From: Sphingopyxis sp. PAMC25046
Lineage (GTDB): Bacteria; Pseudomonadota; Alphaproteobacteria; Sphingomonadales; Sphingomonadaceae
Assembly (NCBI RefSeq): GCF_004795895.1
Contig: NZ_CP039250.1
Span: 1,550,001 to 1,614,000 of the forward strand
Direction of reading: 5' to 3'
DNA length: 64,000 nt
The notes beneath the pieces were generated by a model. The model had not been told where the DNA came from. It did no database searches and worked only from the letters and a program-made list of their open reading frames with translations. Of the stretch, positions 7,832 to 17,007 are shown one piece after another. Position numbers and translations under genes: made by a program. Position 1 is the first letter of the stretch. Each line of letters begins with the position of its first letter.

Positions 7832-9874
7832 ATGATTCACTTGAAACTCACTTCGCCGCTGCTGGCGACCGCCGCGCTTGGTGCGCTGATGCTCGCCGCC
7901 GTCCCGGCTACCGCGCAGGAACAGCCTGCGCCCGCCGCCAAGCCCGAAATCGGCGACTTCGGCTTCGATCTTTCGGGCATGGACAAGAGCGTCCAGCCGG
8001 GCGACGATTTCTATGCCTATGCCAACGGCACCTGGGCCAAGAACACGCAGATCCCGGCCGACAAGTCGAACTACGGCATGTTCACCGCTCTCGCCGACCT
8101 TTCGCAGAAGCGCACGCAGGAAATCCTCGAAGCGGCGAAGGCCGACCCGAACAGCATGATCGGGCGCGCCTATGCCTCCTATCTCGACGCGCCGGCGGTC
8201 GAGGCAAAGGGCCTCGCGCCGATCCAGCCCTGGCTGAACAAAATCCGCGCTGTCGACAAGGCTGGCCTCGCCAAGCTCCTCGCCGAAGCCGACCGCAGCG
8301 GCGTGCAGCATTTCTTCGGTGGCTATGTTGGACAGGACGACAAGAATCCCGAGGTTTACATCTATACGATGTTTCAGGGCGGCATCGGCATGCCCGACCG
8401 CGACTTCTACCTGAAGGAGAATGAGCGGAACACCAAGCTGCAGGCTGCCTATCTGAAGCATCTCGAAAATGTCCTGAGCCTCGCCGGCGAAGAGGATGCC
8501 GCGGCGCGCGCCAAGGCGATCTACGACTTCGAAAAGCGGGTCGCGACCGTCCATTGGGACAAGAACGACAGCAGCGACGCGACCAAGGTCTATAACAAGA
8601 TGACGATCGCCGAGCTGGCGCAGGCCGCGCCCGGTTTTGACTGGGCGATCTTCATTCGCGGCATCGGAGTCAATGAGGATTCGATCCTCGTGTCGCAGCC
8701 GAGCGCCTTCACCGGCGAGGCGAAGCTGCTCGCCGATGCGCCGATCGGCGTGATCCGCGACATGCTGGTCGTGCGTAGCCTCGACGGCTTTTCGGACGTG
8801 CTGCCCGATGCGGTCGCGCAGGAGGCTTTCTCCTTTTACGGCACCGCGCTGTCCGGCACGCCGCAGATGCAGGAGCGCTGGAAGCGCGCGGTCGACTTCA
8901 CCACGGGCAATATGGGTGAAGCCGTCGGCAAGGATTATGTCGCCAAATATTTCCCGCCCGAAACCAAGGCGGCGATGGACGTGCTCGTCAAGAATGTGCT
9001 CGCCGCGCTCGACACACGCATCACCAATCTGACGTGGATGCAGCCCGAAACAAAGGTGAAGGCGAAGAAGAAGCTCGCCAATTTCACCACCAAAATCGGC
9101 TATCCCGATCGTTGGAAAGATTATAGCAAGCTCGCAATCAAGACCGGCGACCTGTTCGGTAACGCGCTCCGCTCGAACCAGTTCGCGCACGACGACAATA
9201 TCAGCCGCCTCGGCGGCCCGATCCGCCGCTGGGAGTGGGGGATGACCCCGATGACGGTCAACGCCTATGCCAATTTCGGGATGAACGAGATTGTCTTTCC
9301 CGCCGCGATCCTCCAGCCGCCCTTCTTCGACCCCCACGCTGACGGTGCGATCAACTATGGAGGCATCGGCGCGGTGATCGGCCACGAAATCAGCCATCAT
9401 TTCGACGATCAGGGCGCGAAATATGACGAGACGGGCAAGCTCGCCGACTGGTGGACTCCGGCCGACGTCGCGGCGTTCGAGGCAGCGGGCAAGGCGCTGG
9501 TCGCGCAATATGACGCCTATGAAGTGCTTCCGGGCGAAAAGCTGGACGGCACCTTCACGCTGGGCGAGAATATCGGCGACCTCGCCGGCCTGACCATCGC
9601 CTATGATGCCTATAAAAAGTCGCTCGGCGGCAAGGCGGCGCCGGTGATCGACGGGCTGACCGGCGACCAGCGCTTCTTCCTCGGCTGGGCGCAGGTGTGG
9701 CGGCGCAACTATCGCGAACAGAATCTGTCGCAGCGCATCACGACCGATCCGCATTCGCCCTCGATCCAGCGGACTTGGGTCTCGCGCAATCTTGACCCTT
9801 GGTATAAGGCCTATCAGATCAAGCAGGGTCAGAAGCTCTATCTCGAGCCGAAAGACCGCGTCCGCATCTGGTGA
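7832..9874 (+). CDS. M13-family zinc metallopeptidase (neprilysin/PepO-like)
   Basis: A 680-residue exported peptidase. There is a signal peptide (about residues 1-28, ending ATAQE), an N-terminal M13 domain beginning DKSVQPGDDFYAYANGTW, and a C-terminal catalytic domain with HEISH at about residues 517-521 and the third ligand in ENIGDLAG at about 578. VNAYxNPxxNEIxFPAAILQ-type wording is present as VNAYANFGMNEIVFPAAI. It probably degrades peptides in the periplasm. It stands as a single gene ahead of cckA. Confidence 0.94.
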   Translation: MIHLKLTSPLLATAALGALMLAAVPATAQEQPAPAAKPEIGDFGFDLSGMDKSVQPGDDFYAYANGTWAKNTQIPADKSNYGMFTALADLSQKRTQEILEAAKADPNSMIGRAYASYLDAPAVEAKGLAPIQPWLNKIRAVDKAGLAKLLAEADRSGVQHFFGGYVGQDDKNPEVYIYTMFQGGIGMPDRDFYLKENERNTKLQAAYLKHLENVLSLAGEEDAAARAKAIYDFEKRVATVHWDKNDSSDATKVYNKMTIAELAQAAPGFDWAIFIRGIGVNEDSILVSQPSAFTGEAKLLADAPIGVIRDMLVVRSLDGFSDVLPDAVAQEAFSFYGTALSGTPQMQERWKRAVDFTTGNMGEAVGKDYVAKYFPPETKAAMDVLVKNVLAALDTRITNLTWMQPETKVKAKKKLANFTTKIGYPDRWKDYSKLAIKTGDLFGNALRSNQFAHDDNISRLGGPIRRWEWGMTPMTVNAYANFGMNEIVFPAAILQPPFFDPHADGAINYGGIGAVIGHEISHHFDDQGAKYDETGKLADWWTPADVAAFEAAGKALVAQYDAYEVLPGEKLDGTFTLGENIGDLAGLTIAYDAYKKSLGGKAAPVIDGLTGDQRFFLGWAQVWRRNYREQNLSQRITTDPHSPSIQRTWVSRNLDPWYKAYQIKQGQKLYLEPKDRVRIW

Positions 9875-9897
9875 TGCGTTAACTGGAAAGTCCATCT

Positions 9898-12342
9898 TTG
9901 ACCGTGCAAAGCCTGTCCTCCGCTGATGGTGACGTCATCAGGGGGGCGGGCCCTGCCGGGCCACTCGTGCCCCGGGCAGGCTTGTCGCAGCTCGACATCG
10001 GATTACTCGGCGGTCTTGCGCTGCTTTCGGCGGCGCTGTTGTTCTGGGCTACGGGCAGCGGGATACTGGCCGCGGGCTTCGTGGCGGGCTTGGCCGTCGC
10101 TGTCGGCGGCGTCGTGCTCGCGCGCCGCCTGTTCCCCGCAGCGGTATCGCGCGAAGCAGCCGCGCCCGACTGGACGATGCTGCGCCAGGCGGTCAATCAC
10201 GACGATGTCGCGATCGCAGTGACCGACCGCGCGGGGCGGATGGTCTGCGCGAACGACCTGTTCGGGACCTGGTTCAATGGCTTCGTGACGCCGCCGGGTC
10301 TGCCACTCGAAGGGCGCGGCGCCGAAGAGCTGAAAAATGCCGGCCGCATCGCATGGCGCGACGGCGAGGGCTATGCCGACGATATTGCGATCGGTCCGCT
10401 GCAGCTGCGCGCGCAGGTGACGCGCACGGGGCAGTCGGAGGATTATCTCGTCTGGCGCTTCTCGGCGCTCGAACGGCTCGACCTCGTCGCCGAAATCGTC
10501 CGGCATCTCGACGGTCCCGCGGGCCGCACGCTTGGTAATTCGGGGGTGATGGCGGCGCTCGTCAGCTCGGAAGGACGGCTGCGCGTCGCCAATCAGGCCT
10601 TCTTGCTTCGCGCGCTGGGCGAGGATGAGGCGGTTCATTATGCCGGCCGCGACGTCGCGCCGATGATCCGCCTCGATGATGCCGGCGCGCTCTATTTTGC
10701 GCGCGAAGGCGACCGCGCGACCCCGGTGCGCCTGATCCAGATCCCGCTCGCCCCCGCCGACAGCAACGCGCCGATGCTGCTCGCGCTGCTCGACGAGGAA
10801 ATGGGGCCGACCGACCGCGGCACCGCGCAGACCTATGTCGAAACCCTGCTGTCGCTGCTGCCTTTCGGGCTCGCGATGGTCGATCGCGACGGGCGCTTCC
10901 TTTACATGAACCGCGCCTTCGTCCGCGCGGCGAGCCTGCCCGAAGGCAAGATGCCGCGCTATCCCGGCGACATCGTTGTCGGCGAGGACAAGGGGCCGCT
11001 GGCCGACATGATCCGCCGCCACAGCAGCGGGCAGCAGGTCGGCGGCGACCTGTCGATCCGCCTCGCGGGACAGAGCGGCGATCCCGTGTCGATGCGCGTC
11101 GTTGGCGTGCGCGGGCTGGGCGAAGCGGCGGTGCTCCTGAGTCTCAAGGATTCGAGCGAGGAATCGCGGCTCAAGCGCCAGGTCGCGCAGGCGTCGAAGA
11201 TGCAGGCGGTCGGCCAGCTCGCGGGCGGCGTCGCGCATGATTTCAACAATATCCTGACCGCGGTGCTCGGCGCCTGCGACCTGATGCTGATGCGCCATAC
11301 GCCGGGCGACAGCGATTATGACGACATCCAGCAGATCCGCAGCAACGCCAACCGTGCCGCCAGTCTGACGCGGCAATTGCTCGCCTTCTCGCGCCAGCAG
11401 ACACTGCGCCCGCAAATATTGCAGCTTCCCGACGTGATTTCGGAGGTTTCACACCTCCTGAAGCGGCTGATCGGCGAGACGGTCCAGCTCTCGGTGCATC
11501 ACGGCCGCGGGCTCGGCGCGGTGCGCGCGGACCCCGGGCAGCTCGAACAAGTGATCATCAACCTCGCGGTCAATGCGCGCGATGCGATGCCGGGCGGCGG
11601 GACGCTGACGATCGAAACCTATCCGGTCTCGGCCGCCGACGTGCGCCAGATGGGCAATGAATTCATGCCGCCCGCCGATTATTGCGCGCTCAAGGTCAGC
11701 GACACCGGCACGGGCATTCCCGCCGATGTGCTACCCAAGATTTTCGAACCCTTTTTCACGACGAAGGATGTCGGCAAGGGGACCGGGCTCGGGCTTTCGA
11801 CCGTCTACGGGATCATCAAACAGTCGGCGGGCTTCATCTTCGCCGACAGCAAGCCGGGGCAGGGGACGAGCTTTTCGATCTATCTGCCGGTCCATCGCGC
11901 CGGCGGCGATACACCTGCGGTCGTGCCGCCGCCCGCCAAGCCGAAGAAGAGCCAGTGGGGCACCGGCACGATCCTGCTGGTCGAGGATGAGGATATGGTA
12001 CGCGCCGTCGCGGAACGCGCGCTGACCCGTGCGGGTTATAATGTCGTCACCGCTTCGCAGGGCGAAGAGGGGCTCGAACGCTTTGCGAAGATGGAGAAGG
12101 TCGATTTGATCATCAGCGACGTCGTGATGCCGACGATGGACGGCCCGGCCATGGTGCGCACGATGCGCGCCAGGCGGCCCGATCTGCCGGTTCTTTTCAT
12201 GTCGGGCTATGCCGAGGAGCAGTTGCGCCAGTCGATCGACATCGATGATGTCTCCTTCCTGCCCAAGCCTTTCTCGGTAGCGCAGCTTGCCGAGGCGACG
12301 TCAGCGGCGCTCGACGACGCGGCGCATCGGGGCGTCCAGTGA
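9898..12342 (+). CDS. cckA: Cell-cycle hybrid histidine kinase CckA
   Basis: An 814-residue kinase: two membrane segments (about 34-75), PAS-like regions (about 90-430), a HisKA domain with the phospho-acceptor in GGVAHDFNNILT (His about 447), a HATPase domain (NLAVNARDAMP, FEPFFTTKDVGKGTGLGLSTVYG) and a C-terminal receiver (Asp about 741 in ISDVVMP). This order and the extended H-box are those of CckA, which phosphorylates CtrA through ChpT in alphaproteobacteria and also influences GTA production in Rhodobacter. The start is a TTG after a GGAAAG site. The stop overlaps the next receiver gene by 4 nt. Confidence 0.88.
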   Translation: MTVQSLSSADGDVIRGAGPAGPLVPRAGLSQLDIGLLGGLALLSAALLFWATGSGILAAGFVAGLAVAVGGVVLARRLFPAAVSREAAAPDWTMLRQAVNHDDVAIAVTDRAGRMVCANDLFGTWFNGFVTPPGLPLEGRGAEELKNAGRIAWRDGEGYADDIAIGPLQLRAQVTRTGQSEDYLVWRFSALERLDLVAEIVRHLDGPAGRTLGNSGVMAALVSSEGRLRVANQAFLLRALGEDEAVHYAGRDVAPMIRLDDAGALYFAREGDRATPVRLIQIPLAPADSNAPMLLALLDEEMGPTDRGTAQTYVETLLSLLPFGLAMVDRDGRFLYMNRAFVRAASLPEGKMPRYPGDIVVGEDKGPLADMIRRHSSGQQVGGDLSIRLAGQSGDPVSMRVVGVRGLGEAAVLLSLKDSSEESRLKRQVAQASKMQAVGQLAGGVAHDFNNILTAVLGACDLMLMRHTPGDSDYDDIQQIRSNANRAASLTRQLLAFSRQQTLRPQILQLPDVISEVSHLLKRLIGETVQLSVHHGRGLGAVRADPGQLEQVIINLAVNARDAMPGGGTLTIETYPVSAADVRQMGNEFMPPADYCALKVSDTGTGIPADVLPKIFEPFFTTKDVGKGTGLGLSTVYGIIKQSAGFIFADSKPGQGTSFSIYLPVHRAGGDTPAVVPPPAKPKKSQWGTGTILLVEDEDMVRAVAERALTRAGYNVVTASQGEEGLERFAKMEKVDLIISDVVMPTMDGPAMVRTMRARRPDLPVLFMSGYAEEQLRQSIDIDDVSFLPKPFSVAQLAEATSAALDDAAHRGVQ

Positions 12343-12692
12343 CCGATGATCGCCGCATCCTGCTCGTTGAGGACGATGTGCTGATCGGCATGATGCTTGC
12401 CGACATGTTCGATGCGCTGGATTTGCCCGAACCCGCACAGGCGACGAGCAATGAGGAAGCGCTCGCGCTGATCGCCTCGGAGGCACTCGCTGGCGCGCTC
12501 GTCGACATCAACCTTGGCGACGAAAAGGGCTGGCCTGTCGCCGATGCGCTTGCCGCAAAAAACATTCCATTCGCCTTCACCTCGGGCGGGGGGGATGTCA
12601 TTCCGCCCACGCACGCGCACCGCAAGCTGATCACCAAGCCGTTCCGGATCAGCGATATCGAGGCGGCCCTCGAGGAATTCGAAGCCAAATAG
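12339..12692 (+). CDS. Single-domain response regulator
   Basis: A 117-residue stand-alone receiver domain with acidic pocket Glu11/Asp12/Asp13, phospho-acceptor Asp56 in ALVDINLG and the conserved Lys100 in ITKPF. There is no output domain. It overlaps cckA by 4 nt, so it is probably made together with it and could act as a phosphate sink or an extra partner for this kinase. That role is inference. Confidence 0.88.
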   Translation: MTDDRRILLVEDDVLIGMMLADMFDALDLPEPAQATSNEEALALIASEALAGALVDINLGDEKGWPVADALAAKNIPFAFTSGGGDVIPPTHAHRKLITKPFRISDIEAALEEFEAK

Positions 12693-12735
12693 CGAAAGCG
12701 CCGCCCGCACAAAGGCGGGCGTCGAAGAATATTTT

Positions 12736-12750
12736 GTTCCCCTCTTGTTC
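12736..12750 (+). promoter_or_regulatory. LexA-binding SOS box of recA
   Basis: GTTC at 12736-12739 and GTTC at 12747-12750, separated by exactly 7 nt, match the alphaproteobacterial LexA operator GTTC-N7-GTTC. It lies 77 nt before the recA start codon, in the expected place for repression of recA by LexA. Confidence 0.85.
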
Positions 12751-12827
12751 CACTGGAACAAATGTGGCACATGGTTCCGGCGTTGCGATGCTTCCGCTGT
12801 CGCTCTAGAGCTGGAAAGGGACGGCAA

Positions 12828-13907
12828 ATGGCCGGACAATTGTCACTCGTCGAATCGGGGAAATCAGTGAACAACACGGATAGGCAGAAGGCGCTTGACG
12901 CCGCGCTCGCGCAGATCGATCGCGCGTTTGGCAAGGGCTCGGTGATGAAATTGGGCTCGAAAGAAGCGATGCAGGTCGAAGCGATCTCGACGGGCTCGCT
13001 CGGCCTCGACATCGCGCTCGGCGTCGGCGGGTTGCCGCGCGGCCGCGTCATCGAAATCTACGGCCCCGAAAGCTCGGGCAAGACCACCCTCGCGCTCCAC
13101 ACGCTCGCCGAGGCGCAGAAGACCGGCGGCACCGTCGCGTTCGTCGACGCCGAACATGCGCTCGACCCGGTCTATGCGCGCAAGCTCGGCGTCAACATCG
13201 ATGAACTCATCGTGTCGCAGCCCGACACCGGCGAACAGGCGCTCGAAATCGTCGATACGCTCGTGCGCTCGAACGCGATCGACGTGCTTGTCGTCGACTC
13301 GGTCGCCGCGCTCGTCCCGCGCGCCGAAATCGAAGGCGAAATGGGCGACAGCCACGTCGGCCTTCAGGCGCGTCTGATGTCGCAAAGCTTGCGCAAGCTC
13401 ACCGGCTCGATCAGCCGCTCGCGCTGCATGGTGATCTTCATCAACCAGCTGCGCATGAAGATCGGCGTGATGTACGGCAACCCCGAAACCACGACCGGCG
13501 GCAATGCGCTCAAATTCTACGCCTCGGTCCGCCTCGACATCCGTCGCACCGGCCAGATCAAGAATGGCGACGAGATCGTCGGCAACACGACCCGCGTCAA
13601 GGTCGTCAAGAACAAGGTCGCGCCGCCGTTCAAGCAGGTCGAATTCGACATCATGTACGGGCAGGGCATTTCGAAGATCGGCGAAATACTCGACATCGGC
13701 GTCAAGGCCGGGCTGGTCGAGAAGTCGGGCGCCTGGTTCAGCTATGATTCGATCCGTATCGGGCAGGGCCGCGAAAATGCGAAGAATTTCCTGACCGAAA
13801 ACCCCGAACTGCGCGAGCGGCTCGAAGCCGCGATCCGCGGCCGCACCGACGAAGTGGCCGAGGAAATGATGGCCGGCCCCGACGAAGAGGGCGACGACGA
13901 CATCTGA
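12828..13907 (+). CDS. recA: Recombinase RecA
   Basis: A 359-residue DNA strand-exchange and LexA co-protease protein. Walker A GPESSGKT is at residues 79-86; other landmarks are VDAEHALDP, the L2-region [36 protein letters not shown], and an acidic tail (DEEGDDDI). The ATG at 12828 is chosen because a GGAAAGGG site precedes it by about 8 nt; an upstream in-frame ATG at 12762 lies within 12 nt of the SOS box and would not fit. Confidence 0.98.
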   Translation: MAGQLSLVESGKSVNNTDRQKALDAALAQIDRAFGKGSVMKLGSKEAMQVEAISTGSLGLDIALGVGGLPRGRVIEIYGPESSGKTTLALHTLAEAQKTGGTVAFVDAEHALDPVYARKLGVNIDELIVSQPDTGEQALEIVDTLVRSNAIDVLVVDSVAALVPRAEIEGEMGDSHVGLQARLMSQSLRKLTGSISRSRCMVIFINQLRMKIGVMYGNPETTTGGNALKFYASVRLDIRRTGQIKNGDEIVGNTTRVKVVKNKVAPPFKQVEFDIMYGQGISKIGEILDIGVKAGLVEKSGAWFSYDSIRIGQGRENAKNFLTENPELRERLEAAIRGRTDEVAEEMMAGPDEEGDDDI

Positions 13908-13920
13908 TGATGATTGCCAT

Positions 13921-13951
13921 CCGGCCGGTTCGCCTTGCTCGAACCGGCCGG
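13921..13951 (+). terminator. Stem-loop after recA
   Basis: A perfect 12-bp stem (13921-13932 with 13940-13951) and a 7-nt loop, 14 nt after the recA stop. There is no U-tract, so it may be an attenuator or mRNA-stabilising hairpin rather than a strong intrinsic terminator. Confidence 0.55.
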
Positions 13952-14063
13952 CCGACGGCGGCGGGCCACCAGCCCCTTTGACCTGCGCTCTCCCCCTCCC
14001 AAGCAGGTCGGCCCGCCCGCCGTTGATCCTTGCGTGGACCTTGGCAGCGACTACAAGCAGCCC

Positions 14064-14879
14064 ATGCCCGCGATCCGCCTCTTCGGCCTGCCCACCGACA
14101 TCAATAGCAGCTTCGAACGCGGCGCTGCCGCCGGCCCCGCCGCGATCCGCGCCATGCTGTGGAGCGATCGCGGCAATAGGGCGAGCGAGCTCGGCCGAGA
14201 AATCGGGGTCGACATCGCCCTTACCGACGACGGCGACCTTTCGCTGACCGAGGACACGGCGCAGGACGATGCAATGATCCGCCGCCACGTCGCTTATGTG
14301 CACGAAGATGGAGAAATTCCGCTCGCCCTCGGGGGCGATCACGCCGTGACCTTTCCGCTCGTCGAAGCGACCGCCGCATGCCACGGCCCGGTGACGATCC
14401 TCCACTTCGACGCGCATCCCGATCTCTACGACGATTTCGCAGGCAACCCGCGTAGCCACGCCTCGCCCTTCGCGCGTATCTGCGAGAGCGGTCACGCGAA
14501 GCGGTTGGTGCAGGTCGGCATCCGCACCCTCACCAATCATTGCCGCGAACAGGCGGCGCGTTTCGGTGTCGAAATCGTGCCGATGACCGATTTCTCGCCC
14601 GACCGCGTTCCGGTTCTGGGCGGTCCGCTCTATATCTCGATCGACCTCGACGGCCTCGACCCGTCGGCGGCGCCCGGGGTGGCGCATCCCGAACCGGGCG
14701 GCCTGACGGTGCGCGAATTGCTCGCGGTGTTGTACAAGCAGACCGTGCCGATTGTCGGAGCGGACATCGTCGAACTTCATCCCGGTCGCGACGTCGGCGG
14801 CGTTACCGCCATCCTCGGCGCCAAACTCGTCCGCGAACTCGCGGCGCTGATCGATCGCAACGGCCCCTATCGGCCCTGA
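14064..14879 (+). CDS. Arginase/agmatinase-family ureohydrolase
   Basis: A 271-residue enzyme with the binuclear manganese motifs of the ureohydrolase family: GGDHA (90-94), HFDAHPDLYD (114-123) and SIDLDGLDP (about 200-208). It hydrolyses a guanidino compound to urea and an amine. The substrate (arginine, agmatine, guanidinobutyrate or other) cannot be told from the motifs. The ATG at 14064 is used because conserved sequence (IRLFGLPTD) follows at once. A GST gene follows 15 nt downstream. Confidence 0.88.
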   Translation: MPAIRLFGLPTDINSSFERGAAAGPAAIRAMLWSDRGNRASELGREIGVDIALTDDGDLSLTEDTAQDDAMIRRHVAYVHEDGEIPLALGGDHAVTFPLVEATAACHGPVTILHFDAHPDLYDDFAGNPRSHASPFARICESGHAKRLVQVGIRTLTNHCREQAARFGVEIVPMTDFSPDRVPVLGGPLYISIDLDGLDPSAAPGVAHPEPGGLTVRELLAVLYKQTVPIVGADIVELHPGRDVGGVTAILGAKLVRELAALIDRNGPYRP

Positions 14880-14894
14880 TCCAAAGGAAAGCCC

Positions 14895-15521
14895 ATGAGC
14901 CTGATCGTCCACCATCTGAATAACAGCCGCTCGCAGCGCATTCTTTGGCTGCTGGAGGAAATCGGCGCGGCATACGAGATCAAATATTACGACCGCGATC
15001 CCGTCACCAATCTCGCTCCGCCCGAGCTGGTCGCAGTGCATCCGCTCGGCAAGTCGCCGGTGATCGAGGATGGAAGTCGCGTCATCACCGAATCGGGAGC
15101 GATCACCGAATATCTCTGCGAGCGGCACGGCGGCGGGCATCTGGTTCCCGAACGCGGCAGCGACGATTATATCAGCCACCTCGAATGGCTGCACTTCGCC
15201 GAAGGGTCGGCGATGACGCCGATCCTGCTGCGTATCTACACCGCGCGGCTCGGCGAAGCCGCGGCGCCGCTCGAGCCGCGCATCGCGCAGCAGCTCGACG
15301 CGCATTTCGCCTATATGGAAAGCCGCGTCGGCGAGAATGGTCATTTTATCGGCGACGACCTGTCGGCGGCCGACATCATGCTGAGCTTCCCCGCCGAAAT
15401 CGCGATTATGCAGGGCATGGCGCCGCGCTACCCCAAGCTCGCCGCCTTTGTGAACGCGTGTCACGACCGGCCGGCGTGGCGCCGGGCGCGCGAAAAGGGC
15501 GGCGCCTATTATGGCTATTGA
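14895..15521 (+). CDS. Glutathione S-transferase family protein
   Basis: A 208-residue protein. The N-terminal thioredoxin-like domain is seen in SLIVHHLNNSRSQRILWLLEE and HPLGKSPVIEDG, the latter including the cis-Pro and the ESGAI glutathione-contact turn. The C-terminal helical domain holds AADIMLSFP, the family N-capping motif. A ribosome binding site (AAAGGAAA) precedes the start. The last 11 nt overlap the next gene, suggesting coupling. Confidence 0.9.
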   Translation: MSLIVHHLNNSRSQRILWLLEEIGAAYEIKYYDRDPVTNLAPPELVAVHPLGKSPVIEDGSRVITESGAITEYLCERHGGGHLVPERGSDDYISHLEWLHFAEGSAMTPILLRIYTARLGEAAAPLEPRIAQQLDAHFAYMESRVGENGHFIGDDLSAADIMLSFPAEIAIMQGMAPRYPKLAAFVNACHDRPAWRRAREKGGAYYGY

Positions 15522-16104
15522 TTTTCGGGGCCGCGTGCTGTTCGCCGGCGCGGCCTTGATGGCGGCGACCCCGGCCGCAGTGGCGGCACCGCCGGCGCTC
15601 GCGCCCGATGTCGAGCGCGAGGTTGTCGCTCCCGAGGGCGTCACGTTCCAGCCGTCGCCGTCCGACGAGGAAGGCGCGGTTGACCGGTTCGCCGAATATA
15701 CGCTCGCGCTTGAAAAGCGCGATTTCGCGGCCGCCTATGCGATGTTCCGCCTGTCGTTCCAGGCGTCGAACCCGCGGCTCGAATGGGAAATGAACCAACG
15801 CAAGCGGGCAACCCTGTGGGCCGACGGGCAGATCCGCCCGCTGCGTCTTAGCTGGTATCTCGATCCCGCGGGGCAGCCCGGCGGGCTTTATGCCGCCTTC
15901 GACTTTCGCGGTGACCGCAAGGACGGCACGATGGACTGCGGCTATGTCGTGGTTCACCGCGCAGAGCCCGGCGCCGGCTGGACGGTCGTGCGCACCGACA
16001 CGTCCGAGGTGCCGCCCGACCTGATCGAAGACGGCGTGCCCAAGGTCGACGTGCTGCGACAGCTCCCATGCTACCTTGGAAAAGGCATCGCAACGGCCCT
16101 GTGA
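15511..16104 (+). CDS. Secreted protein of unknown function, DUF4019-like
   Basis: A 197-residue protein with a signal peptide (about residues 1-26, ending AVAAP). The middle (about 55-165) has the layout of the DUF4019 domain: a helical segment of about 35 residues, a WEMNQRKRATLW stretch, then beta strands ending in a YVVV...WTVVRTDTSEV pattern. I recognise only a general resemblance. It overlaps the GST by 11 nt. The following secreted gene has a similar layout, so the two may be paralogues. Confidence 0.5.
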   Translation: MAIDFRGRVLFAGAALMAATPAAVAAPPALAPDVEREVVAPEGVTFQPSPSDEEGAVDRFAEYTLALEKRDFAAAYAMFRLSFQASNPRLEWEMNQRKRATLWADGQIRPLRLSWYLDPAGQPGGLYAAFDFRGDRKDGTMDCGYVVVHRAEPGAGWTVVRTDTSEVPPDLIEDGVPKVDVLRQLPCYLGKGIATAL

Positions 16105-16206
16105 TCCCAAGCGAAATTTGGGCTTGTCTGCTCGCGCCCGCCTGAGCACGATCGCGGGCAGGATGCGGCGCCGGGGGGCGATGCGCAAAGAGGTGGGGAA
16201 CAGATT

Positions 16207-16947
16207 ATGTCGGCGATTTTCGTGGCGGCCTTGCTTGCGGCTGCACAGGGGGCACCTGAGATCAAGATCGAGACGGTGCCGGGGCGCGGCTATGCCGCGA
16301 CGGTTCCAGTGATCGACGAGAACCAATATACGCCGGTCATCGAGCGGATAAAGCTGATGGCGGCCGAGCGATGCGGGCGGCAGAGCGTCCGGTTCGGGCG
16401 TTTCTTTTTCGACAATGAGATCGATGTCGAGCGCGGTGTCACGATCATCAAGGATTTCCGTCAGGCCTTTTCCTGCTTCGATCCCGCCACCGATCCCTAC
16501 AAGCCCGTGCCGGCCGACTGGAAGGCAAGCGCGGCCGAGACCGCAGCCGCGACCCAATATGTGACGCGCTTTCTGGGCAATCTCGACACCGGCAACGGGC
16601 GCGCGCTGGCGGCGATGATGGATCCGCAGCTTGAAGCAACCACCGAGGACATGAATCGGTTCAGCGGTGAAGCGAAAATGCATCAGACGGGTGAGGGCAG
16701 CTTTACGGCGCGGCTCGATGGCTGGCTCAACAATCCCCCGGACGCTAGCTATCCCGGTGCCTATGCCTATTTCGCGGTCCTCAGTTCGCACCCCGGAATT
16801 GCGGGGACCTGTGGCGGGCTGCTGGTCTATCGGGTCAGCGAGGGCAAATATCAGATCGCGCAATATGACGTGCGCTATGTTTCGCAGAAGCTGATCGACG
16901 AGGAGGGGATGAGCGACGAGGAACTCGATCGCCTTTGTCGCCGCTAG
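16207..16947 (+). CDS. Secreted hypothetical protein
   Basis: A 246-residue protein with a short hydrophobic N-terminus (MSAIFVAALLAAAQGAP) that looks like a signal peptide. Two regions can be seen: residues 20-95 with a CGRQ...FSCF cysteine pair, and residues 100-240 with a helical segment followed by strands that resemble the preceding gene (YPGAYAYFAVLSSHPG, GGLLVYRVSEGKYQIAQYDVRYV). The function is unknown. It is separated from the previous gene by about 100 nt. Confidence 0.55.
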   Translation: MSAIFVAALLAAAQGAPEIKIETVPGRGYAATVPVIDENQYTPVIERIKLMAAERCGRQSVRFGRFFFDNEIDVERGVTIIKDFRQAFSCFDPATDPYKPVPADWKASAAETAAATQYVTRFLGNLDTGNGRALAAMMDPQLEATTEDMNRFSGEAKMHQTGEGSFTARLDGWLNNPPDASYPGAYAYFAVLSSHPGIAGTCGGLLVYRVSEGKYQIAQYDVRYVSQKLIDEEGMSDEELDRLCRR

Positions 16948-17007
16948 ACGCCGCATGGTCGCACCATCACGCTTGAGAAACGCGTCGTTCCGCACTAGAT
17001 CGCGCGC

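Noticed and set aside
12762-12827. Upstream in-frame ATG for recA at 12762
   Set aside because: It lies 11 nt after the SOS box and lacks a ribosome binding site; the ATG at 12828 has a strong one and begins the conserved protein.
12864-15644. 926-codon open frame on the minus strand across recA, arginase and GST genes
   Set aside because: It spans three well-supported genes on the other strand and has no recognisable motif, so it reflects codon bias of the host genes.
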